Assembly (NCBI RefSeq): GCF_047717795.1
Contig: NZ_CP159808.1
Coordinates: 2,108,001-2,172,000, forward strand
Source: Marisalimonas sp016777705
Lineage (GTDB): Bacteria; Pseudomonadota; Alphaproteobacteria; Puniceispirillales; Marisalimonadaceae
Length of the DNA stretch: 64,000 nucleotides
Direction: 5' to 3'
Part shown: in pieces, positions 55,390-64,000 of the stretch
How positions within the stretch are numbered: position 1 is the first letter of the stretch
Layout: each line of letters starts with the position of its first letter
Notes under the pieces: generated by a model
The model's database searches: none
Seen by the model: the letters and a program-made list of their open reading frames with translations, nothing else
What the model was told of the DNA's origin: nothing
Translations under genes and position numbers: made by a program

Positions 55390-56007
55390 ATGATTATTAT
55401 AGGTATAACTGGATCAATTGGAATGGGAAAATCTACCATTGCATCCATGTTAAAATTTTTTGATATACCTATTCATGACTCTGATTTGGTTGTAAAATTA
55501 TTGATTGAAACTAATTCTTTGGTACTAAAAAAAATTAAGAAAAATTGGCCTGAAGTAATTGATATAATTGATAGTAATGAAGTTATTAATAAGGGAAAAT
55601 TAAGTGAAATAATTTTCAATGATACTAAGTGTAAAGAAAAGTTAGAAAAAATAATTCATCCTTTAGTAAATAAAAAAAGAAAGATGTTTTTAAAAAAATA
55701 TGAATTTAAAAACAAAATTGTTGGTATGGATGTTCCGTTATTGTACGAAACTGGTCTAAATAAAATATGCAATTATATTTTTTTAGCTTTTACTTCAGAG
55801 GCAAATCAAGCGAAAAGAGTTTTAAAAAGAAAAAATATGACTATGGAGAAATTTATATCAATAAAAGAAAATCAATGGTCTGACGAATTGAAAAAAGAAC
55901 AAAAACCATATATAATAAACACAAGTTATGGGAAGATATTAGTCTTTATTTTATTAACTTTTTTGTTATCTAAAATTTTTTTTAAAGAAAAGGTTCTAAA
56001 AACATGA
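55390..56007 (+). CDS. coaE: Dephospho-CoA kinase
   Basis: A 205-residue kinase, last step of CoA synthesis. ITGSIGMGKSTIASML is the P-loop; HDSDLVVKLL, IIHPLVNKKRK and VPLLYETGLNKICN are family segments. The ATG at 55390 has AAAGG before it; a longer upstream frame runs into the origin and is rejected. C-terminus is a little short and hydrophobic compared with usual. It overlaps dnaQ by 4 bp. Confidence 0.92.
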   Translation: MIIIGITGSIGMGKSTIASMLKFFDIPIHDSDLVVKLLIETNSLVLKKIKKNWPEVIDIIDSNEVINKGKLSEIIFNDTKCKEKLEKIIHPLVNKKRKMFLKKYEFKNKIVGMDVPLLYETGLNKICNYIFLAFTSEANQAKRVLKRKNMTMEKFISIKENQWSDELKKEQKPYIINTSYGKILVFILLTFLLSKIFFKEKVLKT

Positions 56008-56711
56008 GAGAAATAGTTTTAGATACAGAAACAACAGGTTTAGACTGTAGTAATGGAGATAGAATTGTTGAAATTGGTGTAATTGAATTAGAAAATCATA
56101 TCCAAACTGGCAAATATTTTCATTCTTATATCAATCCCCAAAAAAAATCTGATCCAAAAGCAGAAAAGGTACACGGGTTAACACAAGAGTTTTTATCTGA
56201 TAAACCCTTATTCCATGAAATTGCTGAGGATTTTTTAGAATTCATATCAAACAGTAAAATTATAATACATAATGCCCCTTTTGATCTAGGGTTTATTAAT
56301 TCAGAACTAAAAAATTGTGATATGTCAGATATTGATGAAAATCTAGTTATAGACACTTTATTACTAGCAAAAAAAAAGTACATAGGTCAATCAGTCAGTT
56401 TAGATGCTTTATGTCGTAAATTTAACATAGATATTTCAAACAGAACTATACATGGTGCACTTAAAGATGCGAAGTTATTGTCACTTGTATATCTTGAGTT
56501 AATTGGTGGAAAACAAACAAGACTAAACTTTTTAAATAATAATGAGTCCATTAAAGAAGATAACAATGAACTATTTGACTTAATAAGTTTTTATAATAAT
56601 AAACCAATTATTCCAGCCAAAAGGGTTAACATTAACATTAATGATAATAAATTACATATAGAAAGTATAAAACAAATACCGAAAAGTATTTGGGAAACTC
56701 TGAAAAGTTAA
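56004..56711 (+). CDS. dnaQ: DNA polymerase III epsilon subunit
   Basis: A 235-residue proofreading 3'-5' exonuclease. ExoI is VLDTETTGLD, ExoII IHNAPFDLGFIN, and ExoIII HGALKDAKLL. It starts with the ATGA overlap to coaE and converges with secB (4 bp overlap). The C-terminus holds the region that contacts the polymerase. Confidence 0.95.
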   Translation: MREIVLDTETTGLDCSNGDRIVEIGVIELENHIQTGKYFHSYINPQKKSDPKAEKVHGLTQEFLSDKPLFHEIAEDFLEFISNSKIIIHNAPFDLGFINSELKNCDMSDIDENLVIDTLLLAKKKYIGQSVSLDALCRKFNIDISNRTIHGALKDAKLLSLVYLELIGGKQTRLNFLNNNESIKEDNNELFDLISFYNNKPIIPAKRVNININDNKLHIESIKQIPKSIWETLKS

Positions 56712-57133
56712 CTTTTAATTAAGTTGAAATTAACATTATCCAAAATTATGGGCATAAATCCGCCATTCTGAGTTACACTCGCTATTATAGATCTGGCGAA
56801 AGGAAAAATAATTCTTGCCCCCTCTGATGCTAACTTATGCTTGTCAACAAGGTTTGTGTTTTCTGCCTTAAAAAGTCCATAATAATCTAATTCTAAATGA
56901 AATATTGTATTTTTTTCTTTTTTAGATTTACAATTAATACTTATCTTAATGGTTACTCCGAAATTAACCTCCCCATAAGGTTCATGTATAACGTTAATTT
57001 CAATATTAGTATTATTTTCTTTAGCATTAAAGTTATGAGTTCCATTTTTTTGAAAATTTTCGTAAGATAAATCTTTAATGTATTGATTTAATATAATTAA
57101 TTTATTCGTTTCGTCATTTATTATTTTATTCAT
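56708..57133 (-). CDS. secB: Protein-export chaperone SecB
   Basis: A 141-residue chaperone that holds preproteins unfolded for SecA. Family segments: LNQYIKDLSYEN, FHLELDYYGLFKAEN, LASEGARIIFPFARSIIASVTQNGGF and MPIILDNVNF. Normal length. Divergent from the Tim44-like gene. Confidence 0.93.
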   Translation of the reverse strand: MNKIINDETNKLIILNQYIKDLSYENFQKNGTHNFNAKENNTNIEINVIHEPYGEVNFGVTIKISINCKSKKEKNTIFHLELDYYGLFKAENTNLVDKHKLASEGARIIFPFARSIIASVTQNGGFMPIILDNVNFNLIKS

Positions 57134-57255
57134 GTGGTTCTCATTTTAACTAAAAATTAATTTTTATAACTTAAATTGACAATAATACATATTAATTTTT
57201 AATTTTTTTTGTATAATGTTGATTTAATCAATTTAACAGTGGTGGAAAATTTAAT

Positions 57256-57888
57256 ATGCAAAATAGTCTTCCTTATTTAGATATTTTAATCTTTGGGGTT
57301 ATAGCAGTTTTTTTAATATTCAGACTTAAAAATATTTTAGGTACCAAGACAGGATATGATTCGTCTGGCGCTAAAAAAGATAATAATAGTTCTAATATAA
57401 TACCACTTAAAACAGTTGAAAAAAACGAAAAATATAATTTAATAAGTAATGATTTAGATAAAATTAAAGAAATTGATCCGTCATTCAATGCAGACGAATT
57501 TTTATCTGGATCAAGAACATTTTTCAAAATGGTTTTAGAAAGTTTTACTAATGATAACTTAGAGAAAGTTCAAAATTTCATAAAACCATCTGTGTTAGAA
57601 AGTTTTAAAAATGCAATTGATGATAGAAACAAGGAAGAAGAAACATTAATTATTGACCTTAAATCAATAGATAAGAATGAAATATTATCCCATAAAATTA
57701 CAAAAACGTTAATTAAAATAAATGTTATATTTGAATCTAGACAGATCATATCACTAATGGATAAAAATGATAAATTGATTGAAGGTGATCAAGAAAAAGA
57801 AATAATTGTCAAAGATGAATGGGTATTTGAAAGAAAAATTAAAAACGAGAATCCTAATTGGTCTCTTATTGAAACAAAAAGCCTTTGA
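57256..57888 (+). CDS. Tim44-like domain protein
   Basis: A 210-residue protein with an N-terminal membrane helix (YLDILIFGVIAVFLIFRL), a short linker (GTKTGYDSS) and a C-terminal Tim44-like domain (FLSGSRTFFKMVLESFTNDNLEKVQNFI; IIVKDEWVFERKI). In alphaproteobacteria it is found beside secB and smr, as here, and is thought to assist membrane or export tasks (TimA-like). Confidence 0.87.
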   Translation: MQNSLPYLDILIFGVIAVFLIFRLKNILGTKTGYDSSGAKKDNNSSNIIPLKTVEKNEKYNLISNDLDKIKEIDPSFNADEFLSGSRTFFKMVLESFTNDNLEKVQNFIKPSVLESFKNAIDDRNKEEETLIIDLKSIDKNEILSHKITKTLIKINVIFESRQIISLMDKNDKLIEGDQEKEIIVKDEWVFERKIKNENPNWSLIETKSL

Positions 57889-57891
57889 ATA

Positions 57892-58350
57892 ATGGTTTTT
57901 ATATCAAAGAATGATAAAAAAGCATGGCAAGATTATATTGATAACTTTGAACATTTCACTCTAAATCTTAAGAAAGATGATTTAAAAAAAGAAGTCAAAA
58001 TAAAAGATAAAAATTCTATTAAAAAAAATAATATCGCTAATTCTTATAAATTATTTAAAAAAGGTAAAATCAAACCTGATGGAGTGATAGATCTTCATGG
58101 TTATAGTCTTAAAATGGGAAAACAAAATTTAGAAAGTTATATTTTAAAATCCTATGAAAATAACCTTAGAAATATTTTAGTTATAACTGGTAAAGGTTTA
58201 AATAACCAAGGCGTCTTGAAAAAAGAAGTACCTGAATGGTTAGAAGAAAAAAAGATAAAAAATTATTTAATAAGTTTTGAAAAAGCTCCAAATAATAATG
58301 GTGGTTCGGGAGCCTTATTATTAAGAATTAGAAACAAATACAAATTTTAA
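57892..58350 (+). CDS. Smr-domain protein
   Basis: A 152-residue protein with a Lys-rich N-terminus and an Smr (small MutS-related) domain: GVIDLHGYSLKMGKQNLESYI, ILVITGKGLNNQGVLKKEVPEWL, and GGSGALLLRIR at the end. These domains have nuclease or RNA-cleaving activity in some relatives. Follows the Tim44-like gene by 3 bp. Confidence 0.9.
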   Translation: MVFISKNDKKAWQDYIDNFEHFTLNLKKDDLKKEVKIKDKNSIKKNNIANSYKLFKKGKIKPDGVIDLHGYSLKMGKQNLESYILKSYENNLRNILVITGKGLNNQGVLKKEVPEWLEEKKIKNYLISFEKAPNNNGGSGALLLRIRNKYKF

Positions 58351-58371
58351 CTATAAGTTTTGGATATAAGT

Positions 58372-58989
58372 ATGACAAAATTCAATGAAAATCGTATTGC
58401 TTTAATTAAAAGAAAAACTAATGAGACTAACATTGAAGTAAAAGTCAATTTGGATGGTGATGGTAAAAATTTTATAGATACTGGACTTCCATTCTTTGAT
58501 CATATGCTGGAACAATTATCTAAACATAGTTTAATAGATATCCAATTAAAATGTATAGGTGACTTACAAATAGACGCTCACCATACTATGGAGGATATTG
58601 GTTGGGCTTTAGGCAAAGCTATCAATGATGCTTTAGGAAATAAAAGAGGTATTAAACGTTATAGTTTTAATTATTTGCCAATGGATGAATGCCTTACTAG
58701 ATGTTGTATAGACGTATCAGGACGACCTTGGTTAATCTGGAATGTTTTTTTGCCTGGTATAACAATAAAAAAAATTGAAACTGAAATATTTAGGGAGTTT
58801 TTTCAATCACTTTCCCAAGCTGCTGGATTTACATTGCATGTTGAAAATTTATATGGAACAAACACCCATCATATTTTAGAATCTTGTTTTAAATCACTAG
58901 CCATTTCTTTAAGAGAGGCTATAAAAATTGATCCTCAAAACTCCAATAATATTCCTTCTACCAAAGGTACATTATTTGGGAGCAATTAA
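58372..58989 (+). CDS. hisB: Imidazoleglycerol-phosphate dehydratase
   Basis: A 205-residue monofunctional HisB (no HAD phosphatase part). The metal-binding motifs DTGLPFFDHMLEQLSKHS, DAHHTMEDIGWALGKA and the later TNTHHILESCFKSLA are all present. ATG 58372 is used rather than a TTG upstream. Begins the his cluster; hisH starts 1 bp after its stop. Confidence 0.95.
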   Translation: MTKFNENRIALIKRKTNETNIEVKVNLDGDGKNFIDTGLPFFDHMLEQLSKHSLIDIQLKCIGDLQIDAHHTMEDIGWALGKAINDALGNKRGIKRYSFNYLPMDECLTRCCIDVSGRPWLIWNVFLPGITIKKIETEIFREFFQSLSQAAGFTLHVENLYGTNTHHILESCFKSLAISLREAIKIDPQNSNNIPSTKGTLFGSN

Positions 58990-58990
58990 A

Positions 58991-59650
58991 ATGAAACTAA
59001 TTATAATTGACTACGGGTCTGGAAATTTAAAATCTGTAGAAAATGCTTTTAAAAATTCTATATTAGAAAATAATTTAAACTTTAGTGTTGAAGTTACAAG
59101 TGAATTAAAGTCAATTAAGAATTCCGATTTATTGGTACTACCTGGTGTTGGTTCTTTCCCAGATTGTAAAGAAGGGCTCCAAAAAATCCAAGGTTTAATA
59201 GATGTTTTATTTGATGAGGTTATTATAAAAAATAAGCTTTTCTTAGGTATATGTGTAGGCATGCAACTTATGGCCGAGTATAGTTTGGAAAAAGTAAACA
59301 CTGATGGTTTTGGTTGGTTTAAAGGTAATATAGAAAAAATAAATAATAACGGTACAGATTATTTGGGAAGAAATTATAAAATTCCTCATATGGGATGGAA
59401 CAACTTAGAAATAAGTGAAGAAAGACATCCTATTTTAAAGAACATAACAGAAAAAGAACAATTCTATTTTGTGCACTCTTATTATTTTAAAATTAAAGAA
59501 AAAAATAGAGTATATGCTAATACTAACTATAATCATAAAATTCCAGCAGTTATAGCTAAGGATAATTATGTAGGTGTTCAATTTCATCCAGAAAAAAGTA
59601 GTTTTTCAGGCCAAAAACTTATATCAAACTGGTTAATGTGGAAACCATAA
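58991..59650 (+). CDS. hisH: Imidazole glycerol phosphate synthase, glutaminase subunit
   Basis: A 219-residue class I glutamine amidotransferase that feeds ammonia to HisF. The nucleophile is in FLGICVGMQLMAEYS (Cys), and the His-Glu pair in GVQFHPEKSSFSG. The start IIDYGSGNLKSV is typical. The longer frame from 58928 begins in hisB and is rejected. Confidence 0.95.
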   Translation: MKLIIIDYGSGNLKSVENAFKNSILENNLNFSVEVTSELKSIKNSDLLVLPGVGSFPDCKEGLQKIQGLIDVLFDEVIIKNKLFLGICVGMQLMAEYSLEKVNTDGFGWFKGNIEKINNNGTDYLGRNYKIPHMGWNNLEISEERHPILKNITEKEQFYFVHSYYFKIKEKNRVYANTNYNHKIPAVIAKDNYVGVQFHPEKSSFSGQKLISNWLMWKP

Positions 59651-59669
59651 ATTAATTGTGAGACATAAC

Positions 59670-60221
59670 ATGGTTAAGATAATAGAAAATGTGAAAAAAA
59701 AATATAATGTTAAAGCTGAACTTTGTACGAGCTTAAACAAAGTTGATTTACAAGAACTTTGTGACGCTACAGAAGAAGCCATTTTAGCTGGAGGAGGCTT
59801 TGGTTGGATATCTCCTCCTGCATTAAAAACACTACAAAATTATTGGAAAGGTGTATTATTAATACCTGAAAGAACTCTTATAATTGGAAAATTAGATAGT
59901 GTTGTAGCAGGATCTGTACAATTAATTAAACCAACTAAAAATAATGAAGCTCAAGCACATTCTTGTATTTTAAGTACTTTTTTCTTTGCATCATGGGCAC
60001 GAGGTTTTGGTTTGGCTAAAGCAGTATTTGAAAAAGCAGAAGAAAAAGCAAAAAAAGATGGGTTTAAAGTCATAACTTTAGAAGTTAGAGAAACACAGCA
60101 TCGAGCTATACAATTGTATGAACAAGCAGGTTTTGTCAAAACTGGTTCTAATCCCAAATCAGTATTTGTAAATGGTGAGTATATTGCGGGTCACTATTAT
60201 TATAAAGAATTAGAAAAATGA
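59670..60221 (+). CDS. GNAT acetyltransferase inside the his operon
   Basis: A roughly 183-residue GNAT-fold acetyltransferase (RimI-like motif: STFFFASWARGFGLAKAVFEKAEEKAKKDGF then EVRETQHRAIQLYEQAGFVKTG). The acceptor is unknown. It lies between hisH and hisA and overlaps hisA by 4 bp, so it is expressed with histidine genes. The ATG at 59670 is preferred over a GTG at 59658. Confidence 0.8.
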   Translation: MVKIIENVKKKYNVKAELCTSLNKVDLQELCDATEEAILAGGGFGWISPPALKTLQNYWKGVLLIPERTLIIGKLDSVVAGSVQLIKPTKNNEAQAHSCILSTFFFASWARGFGLAKAVFEKAEEKAKKDGFKVITLEVRETQHRAIQLYEQAGFVKTGSNPKSVFVNGEYIAGHYYYKELEK

Positions 60222-60970
60222 AATACAGGAAATTCACTTTATATCCAGCCATTGATATAAAAAATGGAAAATGCGTTAGACTTTTATTCGGAGATATGGA
60301 AAGAGAGACAGTTTATCATGAAAATCCTCTTGATCAGGCCATATGGTTTGTTGATCAAGGTGCAGAGTGGCTTCATATTGTTGACCTTGATGGCGCTGTT
60401 GAAGGTAAGAATGTAAATAAATCTATAATTCAAAAAATGTTAAATCTTTTACAGAACAAAGTTCATGTTCAAGTAGGAGGGGGTATTAGAAACCTTGAAA
60501 ATATAGATTTTTGGTTAGAAAACGGAGTAAATAGAGTTATTTTAGGAACTCTTGCTCTTGAAAACCCACATTTTATAGAAAAATTAAATAAAAATTATTA
60601 CAAGAAAATAGTAATAGGCGCCGATGTAAGAGATGGTATGATTGCTTCACATGGATGGAAAAATCAATCGAGGGTTAAAGCTGTTGATTTAATAAGAGAA
60701 TTTAATCCAAACATAATTAACTCTATAATTTACACAGACATATCTAGAGATGGTAGCTTACAAGGTGTAAGTTTAGATCAAACAATAAGTTTTTCAAAAT
60801 CTATTCCACATCCAGTGATAGCTTCTGGAGGTGTTTCTTCTATTAAAGATATTATCGATTTAAGCAAGCAAGTTACAAACGGTATTGAAGGTGTGGTTAT
60901 TGGAAGAGCTCTATATGATAAAAAATTTACCTTTGGTGATGCAATCAAATCTTTAAGAGTGGATACATAA
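60218..60970 (+). CDS. hisA: ProFAR isomerase
   Basis: A 250-residue TIM-barrel isomerase of histidine synthesis. PAIDIKNGKCVRLLFGD, HIVDLDGAVEGK, VQVGGGIRN and TDISRDGSLQGV are its hallmarks, with the two catalytic Asp in the first and last-quoted blocks. Followed directly by hisF. Confidence 0.95.
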   Translation: MKYRKFTLYPAIDIKNGKCVRLLFGDMERETVYHENPLDQAIWFVDQGAEWLHIVDLDGAVEGKNVNKSIIQKMLNLLQNKVHVQVGGGIRNLENIDFWLENGVNRVILGTLALENPHFIEKLNKNYYKKIVIGADVRDGMIASHGWKNQSRVKAVDLIREFNPNIINSIIYTDISRDGSLQGVSLDQTISFSKSIPHPVIASGGVSSIKDIIDLSKQVTNGIEGVVIGRALYDKKFTFGDAIKSLRVDT

Positions 60971-61744
60971 ATGCTTTCAACAAGAGTTATTGCGTGTTTA
61001 GATGTTCATGATGGAAGAACAGTTAAAGGAATAAATTTTGTAGATTTGCAAGATGCAGGTGATCCAGCAGAACAGGCAAAACTTTACAGCAAAGTCGGTG
61101 CTGATGAAATTTGTTTCTTAGATATTTCTGCAACTAATGAAAAAAGAAAAGCAATGTTGGATGTTATTTCAAAAACTGCTGAATCGTGTTTTGTTCCTTT
61201 GACAGTTGGCGGAGGAGTAAATGATATTAGTGATTTTAGAAATTTATTAAATTGTGGAGCTGATAAGGTTTCAGTTAATTCATCGGCTGTTTATAATCCA
61301 GATTTGATAAAACAAGCATCAGATAAATTTGGTAATCAGTGTGTTGTCCTTGCCATTGACGCCATTGATAATAAAAATATGTTAAGTGGTTACGAGGTAA
61401 CTACCCATGGTGGAAAAAATAAAACAGATATTGATGTCTTGTCATGGGCCCAGAAAGGTGTTGAAAATGGTGCTGGAGAAATCCTATTAACTTCAATGAG
61501 CGCTGATGGAACTAAAAAAGGATATAATTTAGAATTGACAAAGTTAGTATCAGATAATGTTTCTGTACCAGTTATAGCTTCTGGGGGAGCAGGTAATCCC
61601 CAAGATATGGTTGATGTTGTTTTACATGCAGGCGCCTCTGCTGTTTTAGCAGCTTCGATATTTCACTTTGGAATTTTTTCAATTCCTTCTGTAAAAAAAG
61701 AAATGGAAAAAAGTGGTATTCAAATTAGAGATTGTGAAAAATAA
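60971..61744 (+). CDS. hisF: Imidazole glycerol phosphate synthase, cyclase subunit
   Basis: A 257-residue TIM-barrel partner of HisH. RVIACLDVHDGRTVKGINF contains the first Asp; LDISATNEKRK, TVGGGVNDISDFR, TSMSADGTKKGYN (second Asp) and ASGGAGNPQDM are characteristic. Standard length. Confidence 0.96.
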   Translation: MLSTRVIACLDVHDGRTVKGINFVDLQDAGDPAEQAKLYSKVGADEICFLDISATNEKRKAMLDVISKTAESCFVPLTVGGGVNDISDFRNLLNCGADKVSVNSSAVYNPDLIKQASDKFGNQCVVLAIDAIDNKNMLSGYEVTTHGGKNKTDIDVLSWAQKGVENGAGEILLTSMSADGTKKGYNLELTKLVSDNVSVPVIASGGAGNPQDMVDVVLHAGASAVLAASIFHFGIFSIPSVKKEMEKSGIQIRDCEK

Positions 61745-61745
61745 A

Positions 61746-62072
61746 ATGGATGATCAATTTGTTACTGAGCTCTTTAAATTATTAAAAGAAAAAGCAAAAA
61801 TAAATAATAATTCCTCATACACTTCACAATTAATCAAAAACCCAGATTTATTAGCTAAAAAAATAGGGGAAGAATCCTCTGAACTGATTATTGATTTTAT
61901 TAAAAATAATAAAACAGGAATTATAAATGAATCGGCAGATTTATTATATCATATATTTGTTGTGTGGATATCTATGGGCATAAATCCTCAAGAAATTTGG
62001 GATGAATTATCCAAAAGACAATCACAATCAGGTATTGAGGAAAAAAAAAATAGAGGAAAAATACATGAATAA
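61746..62072 (+). CDS. hisE: Phosphoribosyl-ATP pyrophosphatase
   Basis: A 108-residue MazG-fold enzyme. SYTSQLIKNPDLLAKKIGEESSELIIDFI has the acidic metal-binding motif (EExxE), and NESADLLYHIFVVWIS the next. The longer frame from 61713 begins in hisF and is rejected. Overlaps the HIT gene by 8 bp. Confidence 0.93.
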   Translation: MDDQFVTELFKLLKEKAKINNNSSYTSQLIKNPDLLAKKIGEESSELIIDFIKNNKTGIINESADLLYHIFVVWISMGINPQEIWDELSKRQSQSGIEEKKNRGKIHE

Positions 62073-62427
62073 TAGCTATGATAACAAAAATATTTTTTCA
62101 AAAATTTTAAGATCTGAAATTGATTGTGAGAAGATACTCGAGAATGAACACGCATTAGCTTTTTTGGATATTAATCCTCAAGCACCTATTCATATTTTAA
62201 TTATACCTAAAAATAAATATATAGATTTCTACGATTTTACCCAAAATGGTTCGGCTCAAGAAATTAAATATTTTTGGGAATTAGTAAATGATGTAATAAA
62301 AAATAAAAATATTTCAGATTCAGGATTCAGATTAATAACTAACTCTGGAAAGGACGGTAATCAAGATGTACCACATTTTCATGTACATTTGTTAGGCGGA
62401 AAAAATTTGGGAAGAATGATTAATTAG
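62065..62427 (+). CDS. HIT-family protein
   Basis: A 120-residue histidine-triad hydrolase of nucleotide phosphoramidates. The triad is HFHVHLLGGKNLG near the end, and IFSKILRSEIDCEKI plus IHILIIPKNKY earlier are typical of the HinT branch. Starts inside the hisE end; converges with gshB (overlap 8 bp). Confidence 0.92.
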   Translation: MNNSYDNKNIFSKILRSEIDCEKILENEHALAFLDINPQAPIHILIIPKNKYIDFYDFTQNGSAQEIKYFWELVNDVIKNKNISDSGFRLITNSGKDGNQDVPHFHVHLLGGKNLGRMIN

Positions 62428-63376
62428 TTATTATTTTATCTTCTATGAAATCCCAAAACATTTTTTCAATGTTAATAGAATCATTAATTTTTATTTCACG
62501 AATTCCAGTTGGGGATGTAACATTTATCTCTGTTATGAAGTCGCCAATTATGTCTATACCAACAAAGTAAAGCCCTTTTTCTTTTAAAGATTGTGAAATT
62601 TCGTTACATATAAATTGATCTCTTTTTGTTATTGACGTCCTTTCGGGTTTTCCCCCTACATGCATGTTAGATCTACTCTCCCCTTTTTGGGGAACCCTAT
62701 TAAGAGCGCCAACAATTTCACCATTTAGAAGAATTATACGTTTATCACCATTTCGTACATCTTTTAAATATTTTTGGATCATAAGTGGTTCATTGCTTTG
62801 TTTAAAAAACATTTCTAGAATTGAATAAAAGTTTTCGTCATTTGGTTTTAAATGAAAAACTCCTTGACCCCCATTTCCATACAATGGCTTTATAATGATA
62901 TCTTGAAATTCATCTCTAAATGATTTTATTACATTTATATCTTTGGTGATTAAAGTCTCAGGCATTAAATGAGGAAAGTTAGTTACAAATATTTTTTCTG
63001 GGGCATTTCTTACTTCAAAAGGATTATTAACTACAATAGTTTTCTTTGGTAGCTTTTCCAAAAGATGTGTTGCTGTAATATAAGACATATCAAACGGTGG
63101 GTCCTGTCTCATTAACACTATGTCAAAATCAGATAATAATTGAATATTTTTTTCATAATATTTATAGTTATTAAACCCGTTTTCTATATCTAATTCAAAT
63201 TTACAAATATTTGCTAGCACTTTGTTAGATCTTAATATTAATGCATCTGGTGTAAAATGATGAATTGTGTGTCCTCTTTCTTGAGCCTCAAGAGCTAAAG
63301 CAAAACTAGTATCACCCTTTAAATCAAGTCTTTCTAATGGATCCATTAGAAATGCAACTTTAAGTTTAGTGCTCAT
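62420..63376 (-). CDS. gshB: Glutathione synthase
   Basis: A 318-residue ATP-grasp ligase that joins glycine to gamma-glutamylcysteine. FLMDPLERLDLKGDTSFALALEAQERGH begins it, RQDPPFDMSYI and NNPFEVRNAPEKIF follow, the Gly-rich ATP loop is IKPLYGNGGQGVF, and INVTSPTGIREI is the family end motif. Start overlaps the BON gene by 4 bp. Confidence 0.96.
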   Translation of the reverse strand: MSTKLKVAFLMDPLERLDLKGDTSFALALEAQERGHTIHHFTPDALILRSNKVLANICKFELDIENGFNNYKYYEKNIQLLSDFDIVLMRQDPPFDMSYITATHLLEKLPKKTIVVNNPFEVRNAPEKIFVTNFPHLMPETLITKDINVIKSFRDEFQDIIIKPLYGNGGQGVFHLKPNDENFYSILEMFFKQSNEPLMIQKYLKDVRNGDKRIILLNGEIVGALNRVPQKGESRSNMHVGGKPERTSITKRDQFICNEISQSLKEKGLYFVGIDIIGDFITEINVTSPTGIREIKINDSINIEKMFWDFIEDKIITN

Positions 63377-63948
63377 CGTGTGTCATCTGTTAACGTAATA
63401 TAATTATAAACTTCTTTAATAAAACGCGCACTTGAAGCATGGGCCTTAACTAAACCCATTTCCTCTATATTTGAAGCAACACCACTTAAATATGCAATAT
63501 CATTTACAACGTCGATTGAAAAATTAATGCTATTAATTTTTTTATCAGTCATAATTCGCGCTCTAATTTCACCCATAGAAGAGATATCTCTAGCAATATT
63601 TCTAAGACTTGAAGTGTTACTTATTTGAATTTCATTATTTACTTCATTAACGCCTTTTACGCTCCATGCAATTTTGGTAAGCTGTATCCTCGTCTCTGGT
63701 TCGCTTACTTTACCGGTAAATAAAACTGATCCATTATTTACAGTGATTTTAGTATCAGCAATTAAACTAGGATCTTTTTTAAATATTAAGTTAGATATTT
63801 TTGTTTTAATAATTGTATCATTTAATGCTGTACCAATTCCTTTTTCTTTAGAAGCTGCTCCTAATGAAAACATTCCAACAGTTCCTAAAATTGGTGCACA
63901 TGATTGAAAAACAAAAAGAAATAAAGAAATTAGAAAAATTTTTTTCAT
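63373..63948 (-). CDS. BON-domain lipoprotein (DolP/YraP-like)
   Basis: A 191-residue lipoprotein: signal IFLISLFLFVFQSC with a lipobox Cys, then a Gly-rich hinge and two BON domains (IKTKISNLIFKKDPSLIADTKITVNNGSVLFTGKV and SIDVVNDIAYLSGVASNIEEMGLVKAHASS). Size and layout match outer-membrane DolP. Precedes gshB, as in many alphaproteobacteria. Confidence 0.88.
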   Translation of the reverse strand: MKKIFLISLFLFVFQSCAPILGTVGMFSLGAASKEKGIGTALNDTIIKTKISNLIFKKDPSLIADTKITVNNGSVLFTGKVSEPETRIQLTKIAWSVKGVNEVNNEIQISNTSSLRNIARDISSMGEIRARIMTDKKINSINFSIDVVNDIAYLSGVASNIEEMGLVKAHASSARFIKEVYNYITLTDDTR

Positions 63949-64000
63949 GAAATTTGCCCCTTAATAATTAGTACTTTAAGATAAAATGTAAAATAAGTAA

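Noticed and set aside
1..64000. Insertion sequences or transposases
   Set aside because: No transposase motif or IS-type terminal repeats found; mobility here is by tyrosine recombinases.
1..64000. Firm assignment to SAR11 (Pelagibacterales)
   Set aside because: Gene content and A/T bias fit, but several streamlined alphaproteobacterial groups share them and there is no rRNA gene in the window.

Overview
The window looks like the chromosome of an AT-rich, streamlined marine alphaproteobacterium. The evidence is the alphaproteobacterial gene order rho-mnmE-mnmG-rsmG-parA-parB beside hemE, a CcrM-type methylase, short intergenic gaps, very A/T-biased codon use in the backbone, and osmolyte/DMSP-type genes (a DmdA-like protein and ProXWV). 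A SAR11, HIMB59-like or AEGEAN-169-like lineage would fit, but gene content alone does not settle it.

Region 1 (1-11491) is a genomic island: the 3' part of a tyrosine recombinase, a P4/D5-type primase-helicase, a tight three-gene operon of DNA methyltransferase, superfamily 2 helicase and GIY-YIG (T5orf172-like) nuclease, an AlbA_2-domain protein, two small genes and a recombinase remnant next to tRNA-Gly. The three-gene operon is the best candidate for an under-described defence (restriction-modification-like) system. Its base composition is visibly less AT-rich than the backbone.

Region 2 (11492-33866) is mostly backbone: tRNA-Gly, a DmdA-like demethylase, a D-glutamate cyclase-like protein, purT, small enzymes, the proX-proW-proV osmolyte transporter, ugd/galU/phosphomannomutase for sugar nucleotides, malate synthase G, ccrM, rnhB, moaB, a lytic transglycosylase, a family-4 uracil-DNA glycosylase, a TPR lipoprotein split by a frameshift, ispE and tRNA-Gln.

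Region 3 (33848-39428) is a compact integrative element of about 5.6 kb in the 3' end of tRNA-Gln. It has 27-bp identical att repeats, 25-bp identical inner repeats that look like integrase arm sites, and a full-length integrase. Its cargo is an HNH nuclease, small regulators, a secreted protein, a membrane protein and a secreted polysaccharide-lyase-like protein.

Region 4 (39429-64000) is the replication-origin neighbourhood. Genes from rho to hemE, and the parAB cluster, run leftward on the minus strand. Genes from coaE through the his operon run mainly rightward. Between hemE and coaE lies an AT-rich gap with DnaA-box-like sequences, which I call the likely oriC. Two perfect 16-bp parS palindromes lie 3 kb and 6 kb to its left, next to the parA/parB genes whose product should bind them. 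The right end carries coaE, dnaQ, secB, a Tim44-domain gene, smr, hisB-hisH-(GNAT)-hisA-hisF-hisE, a HIT protein, and convergent gshB and a BON-domain lipoprotein.
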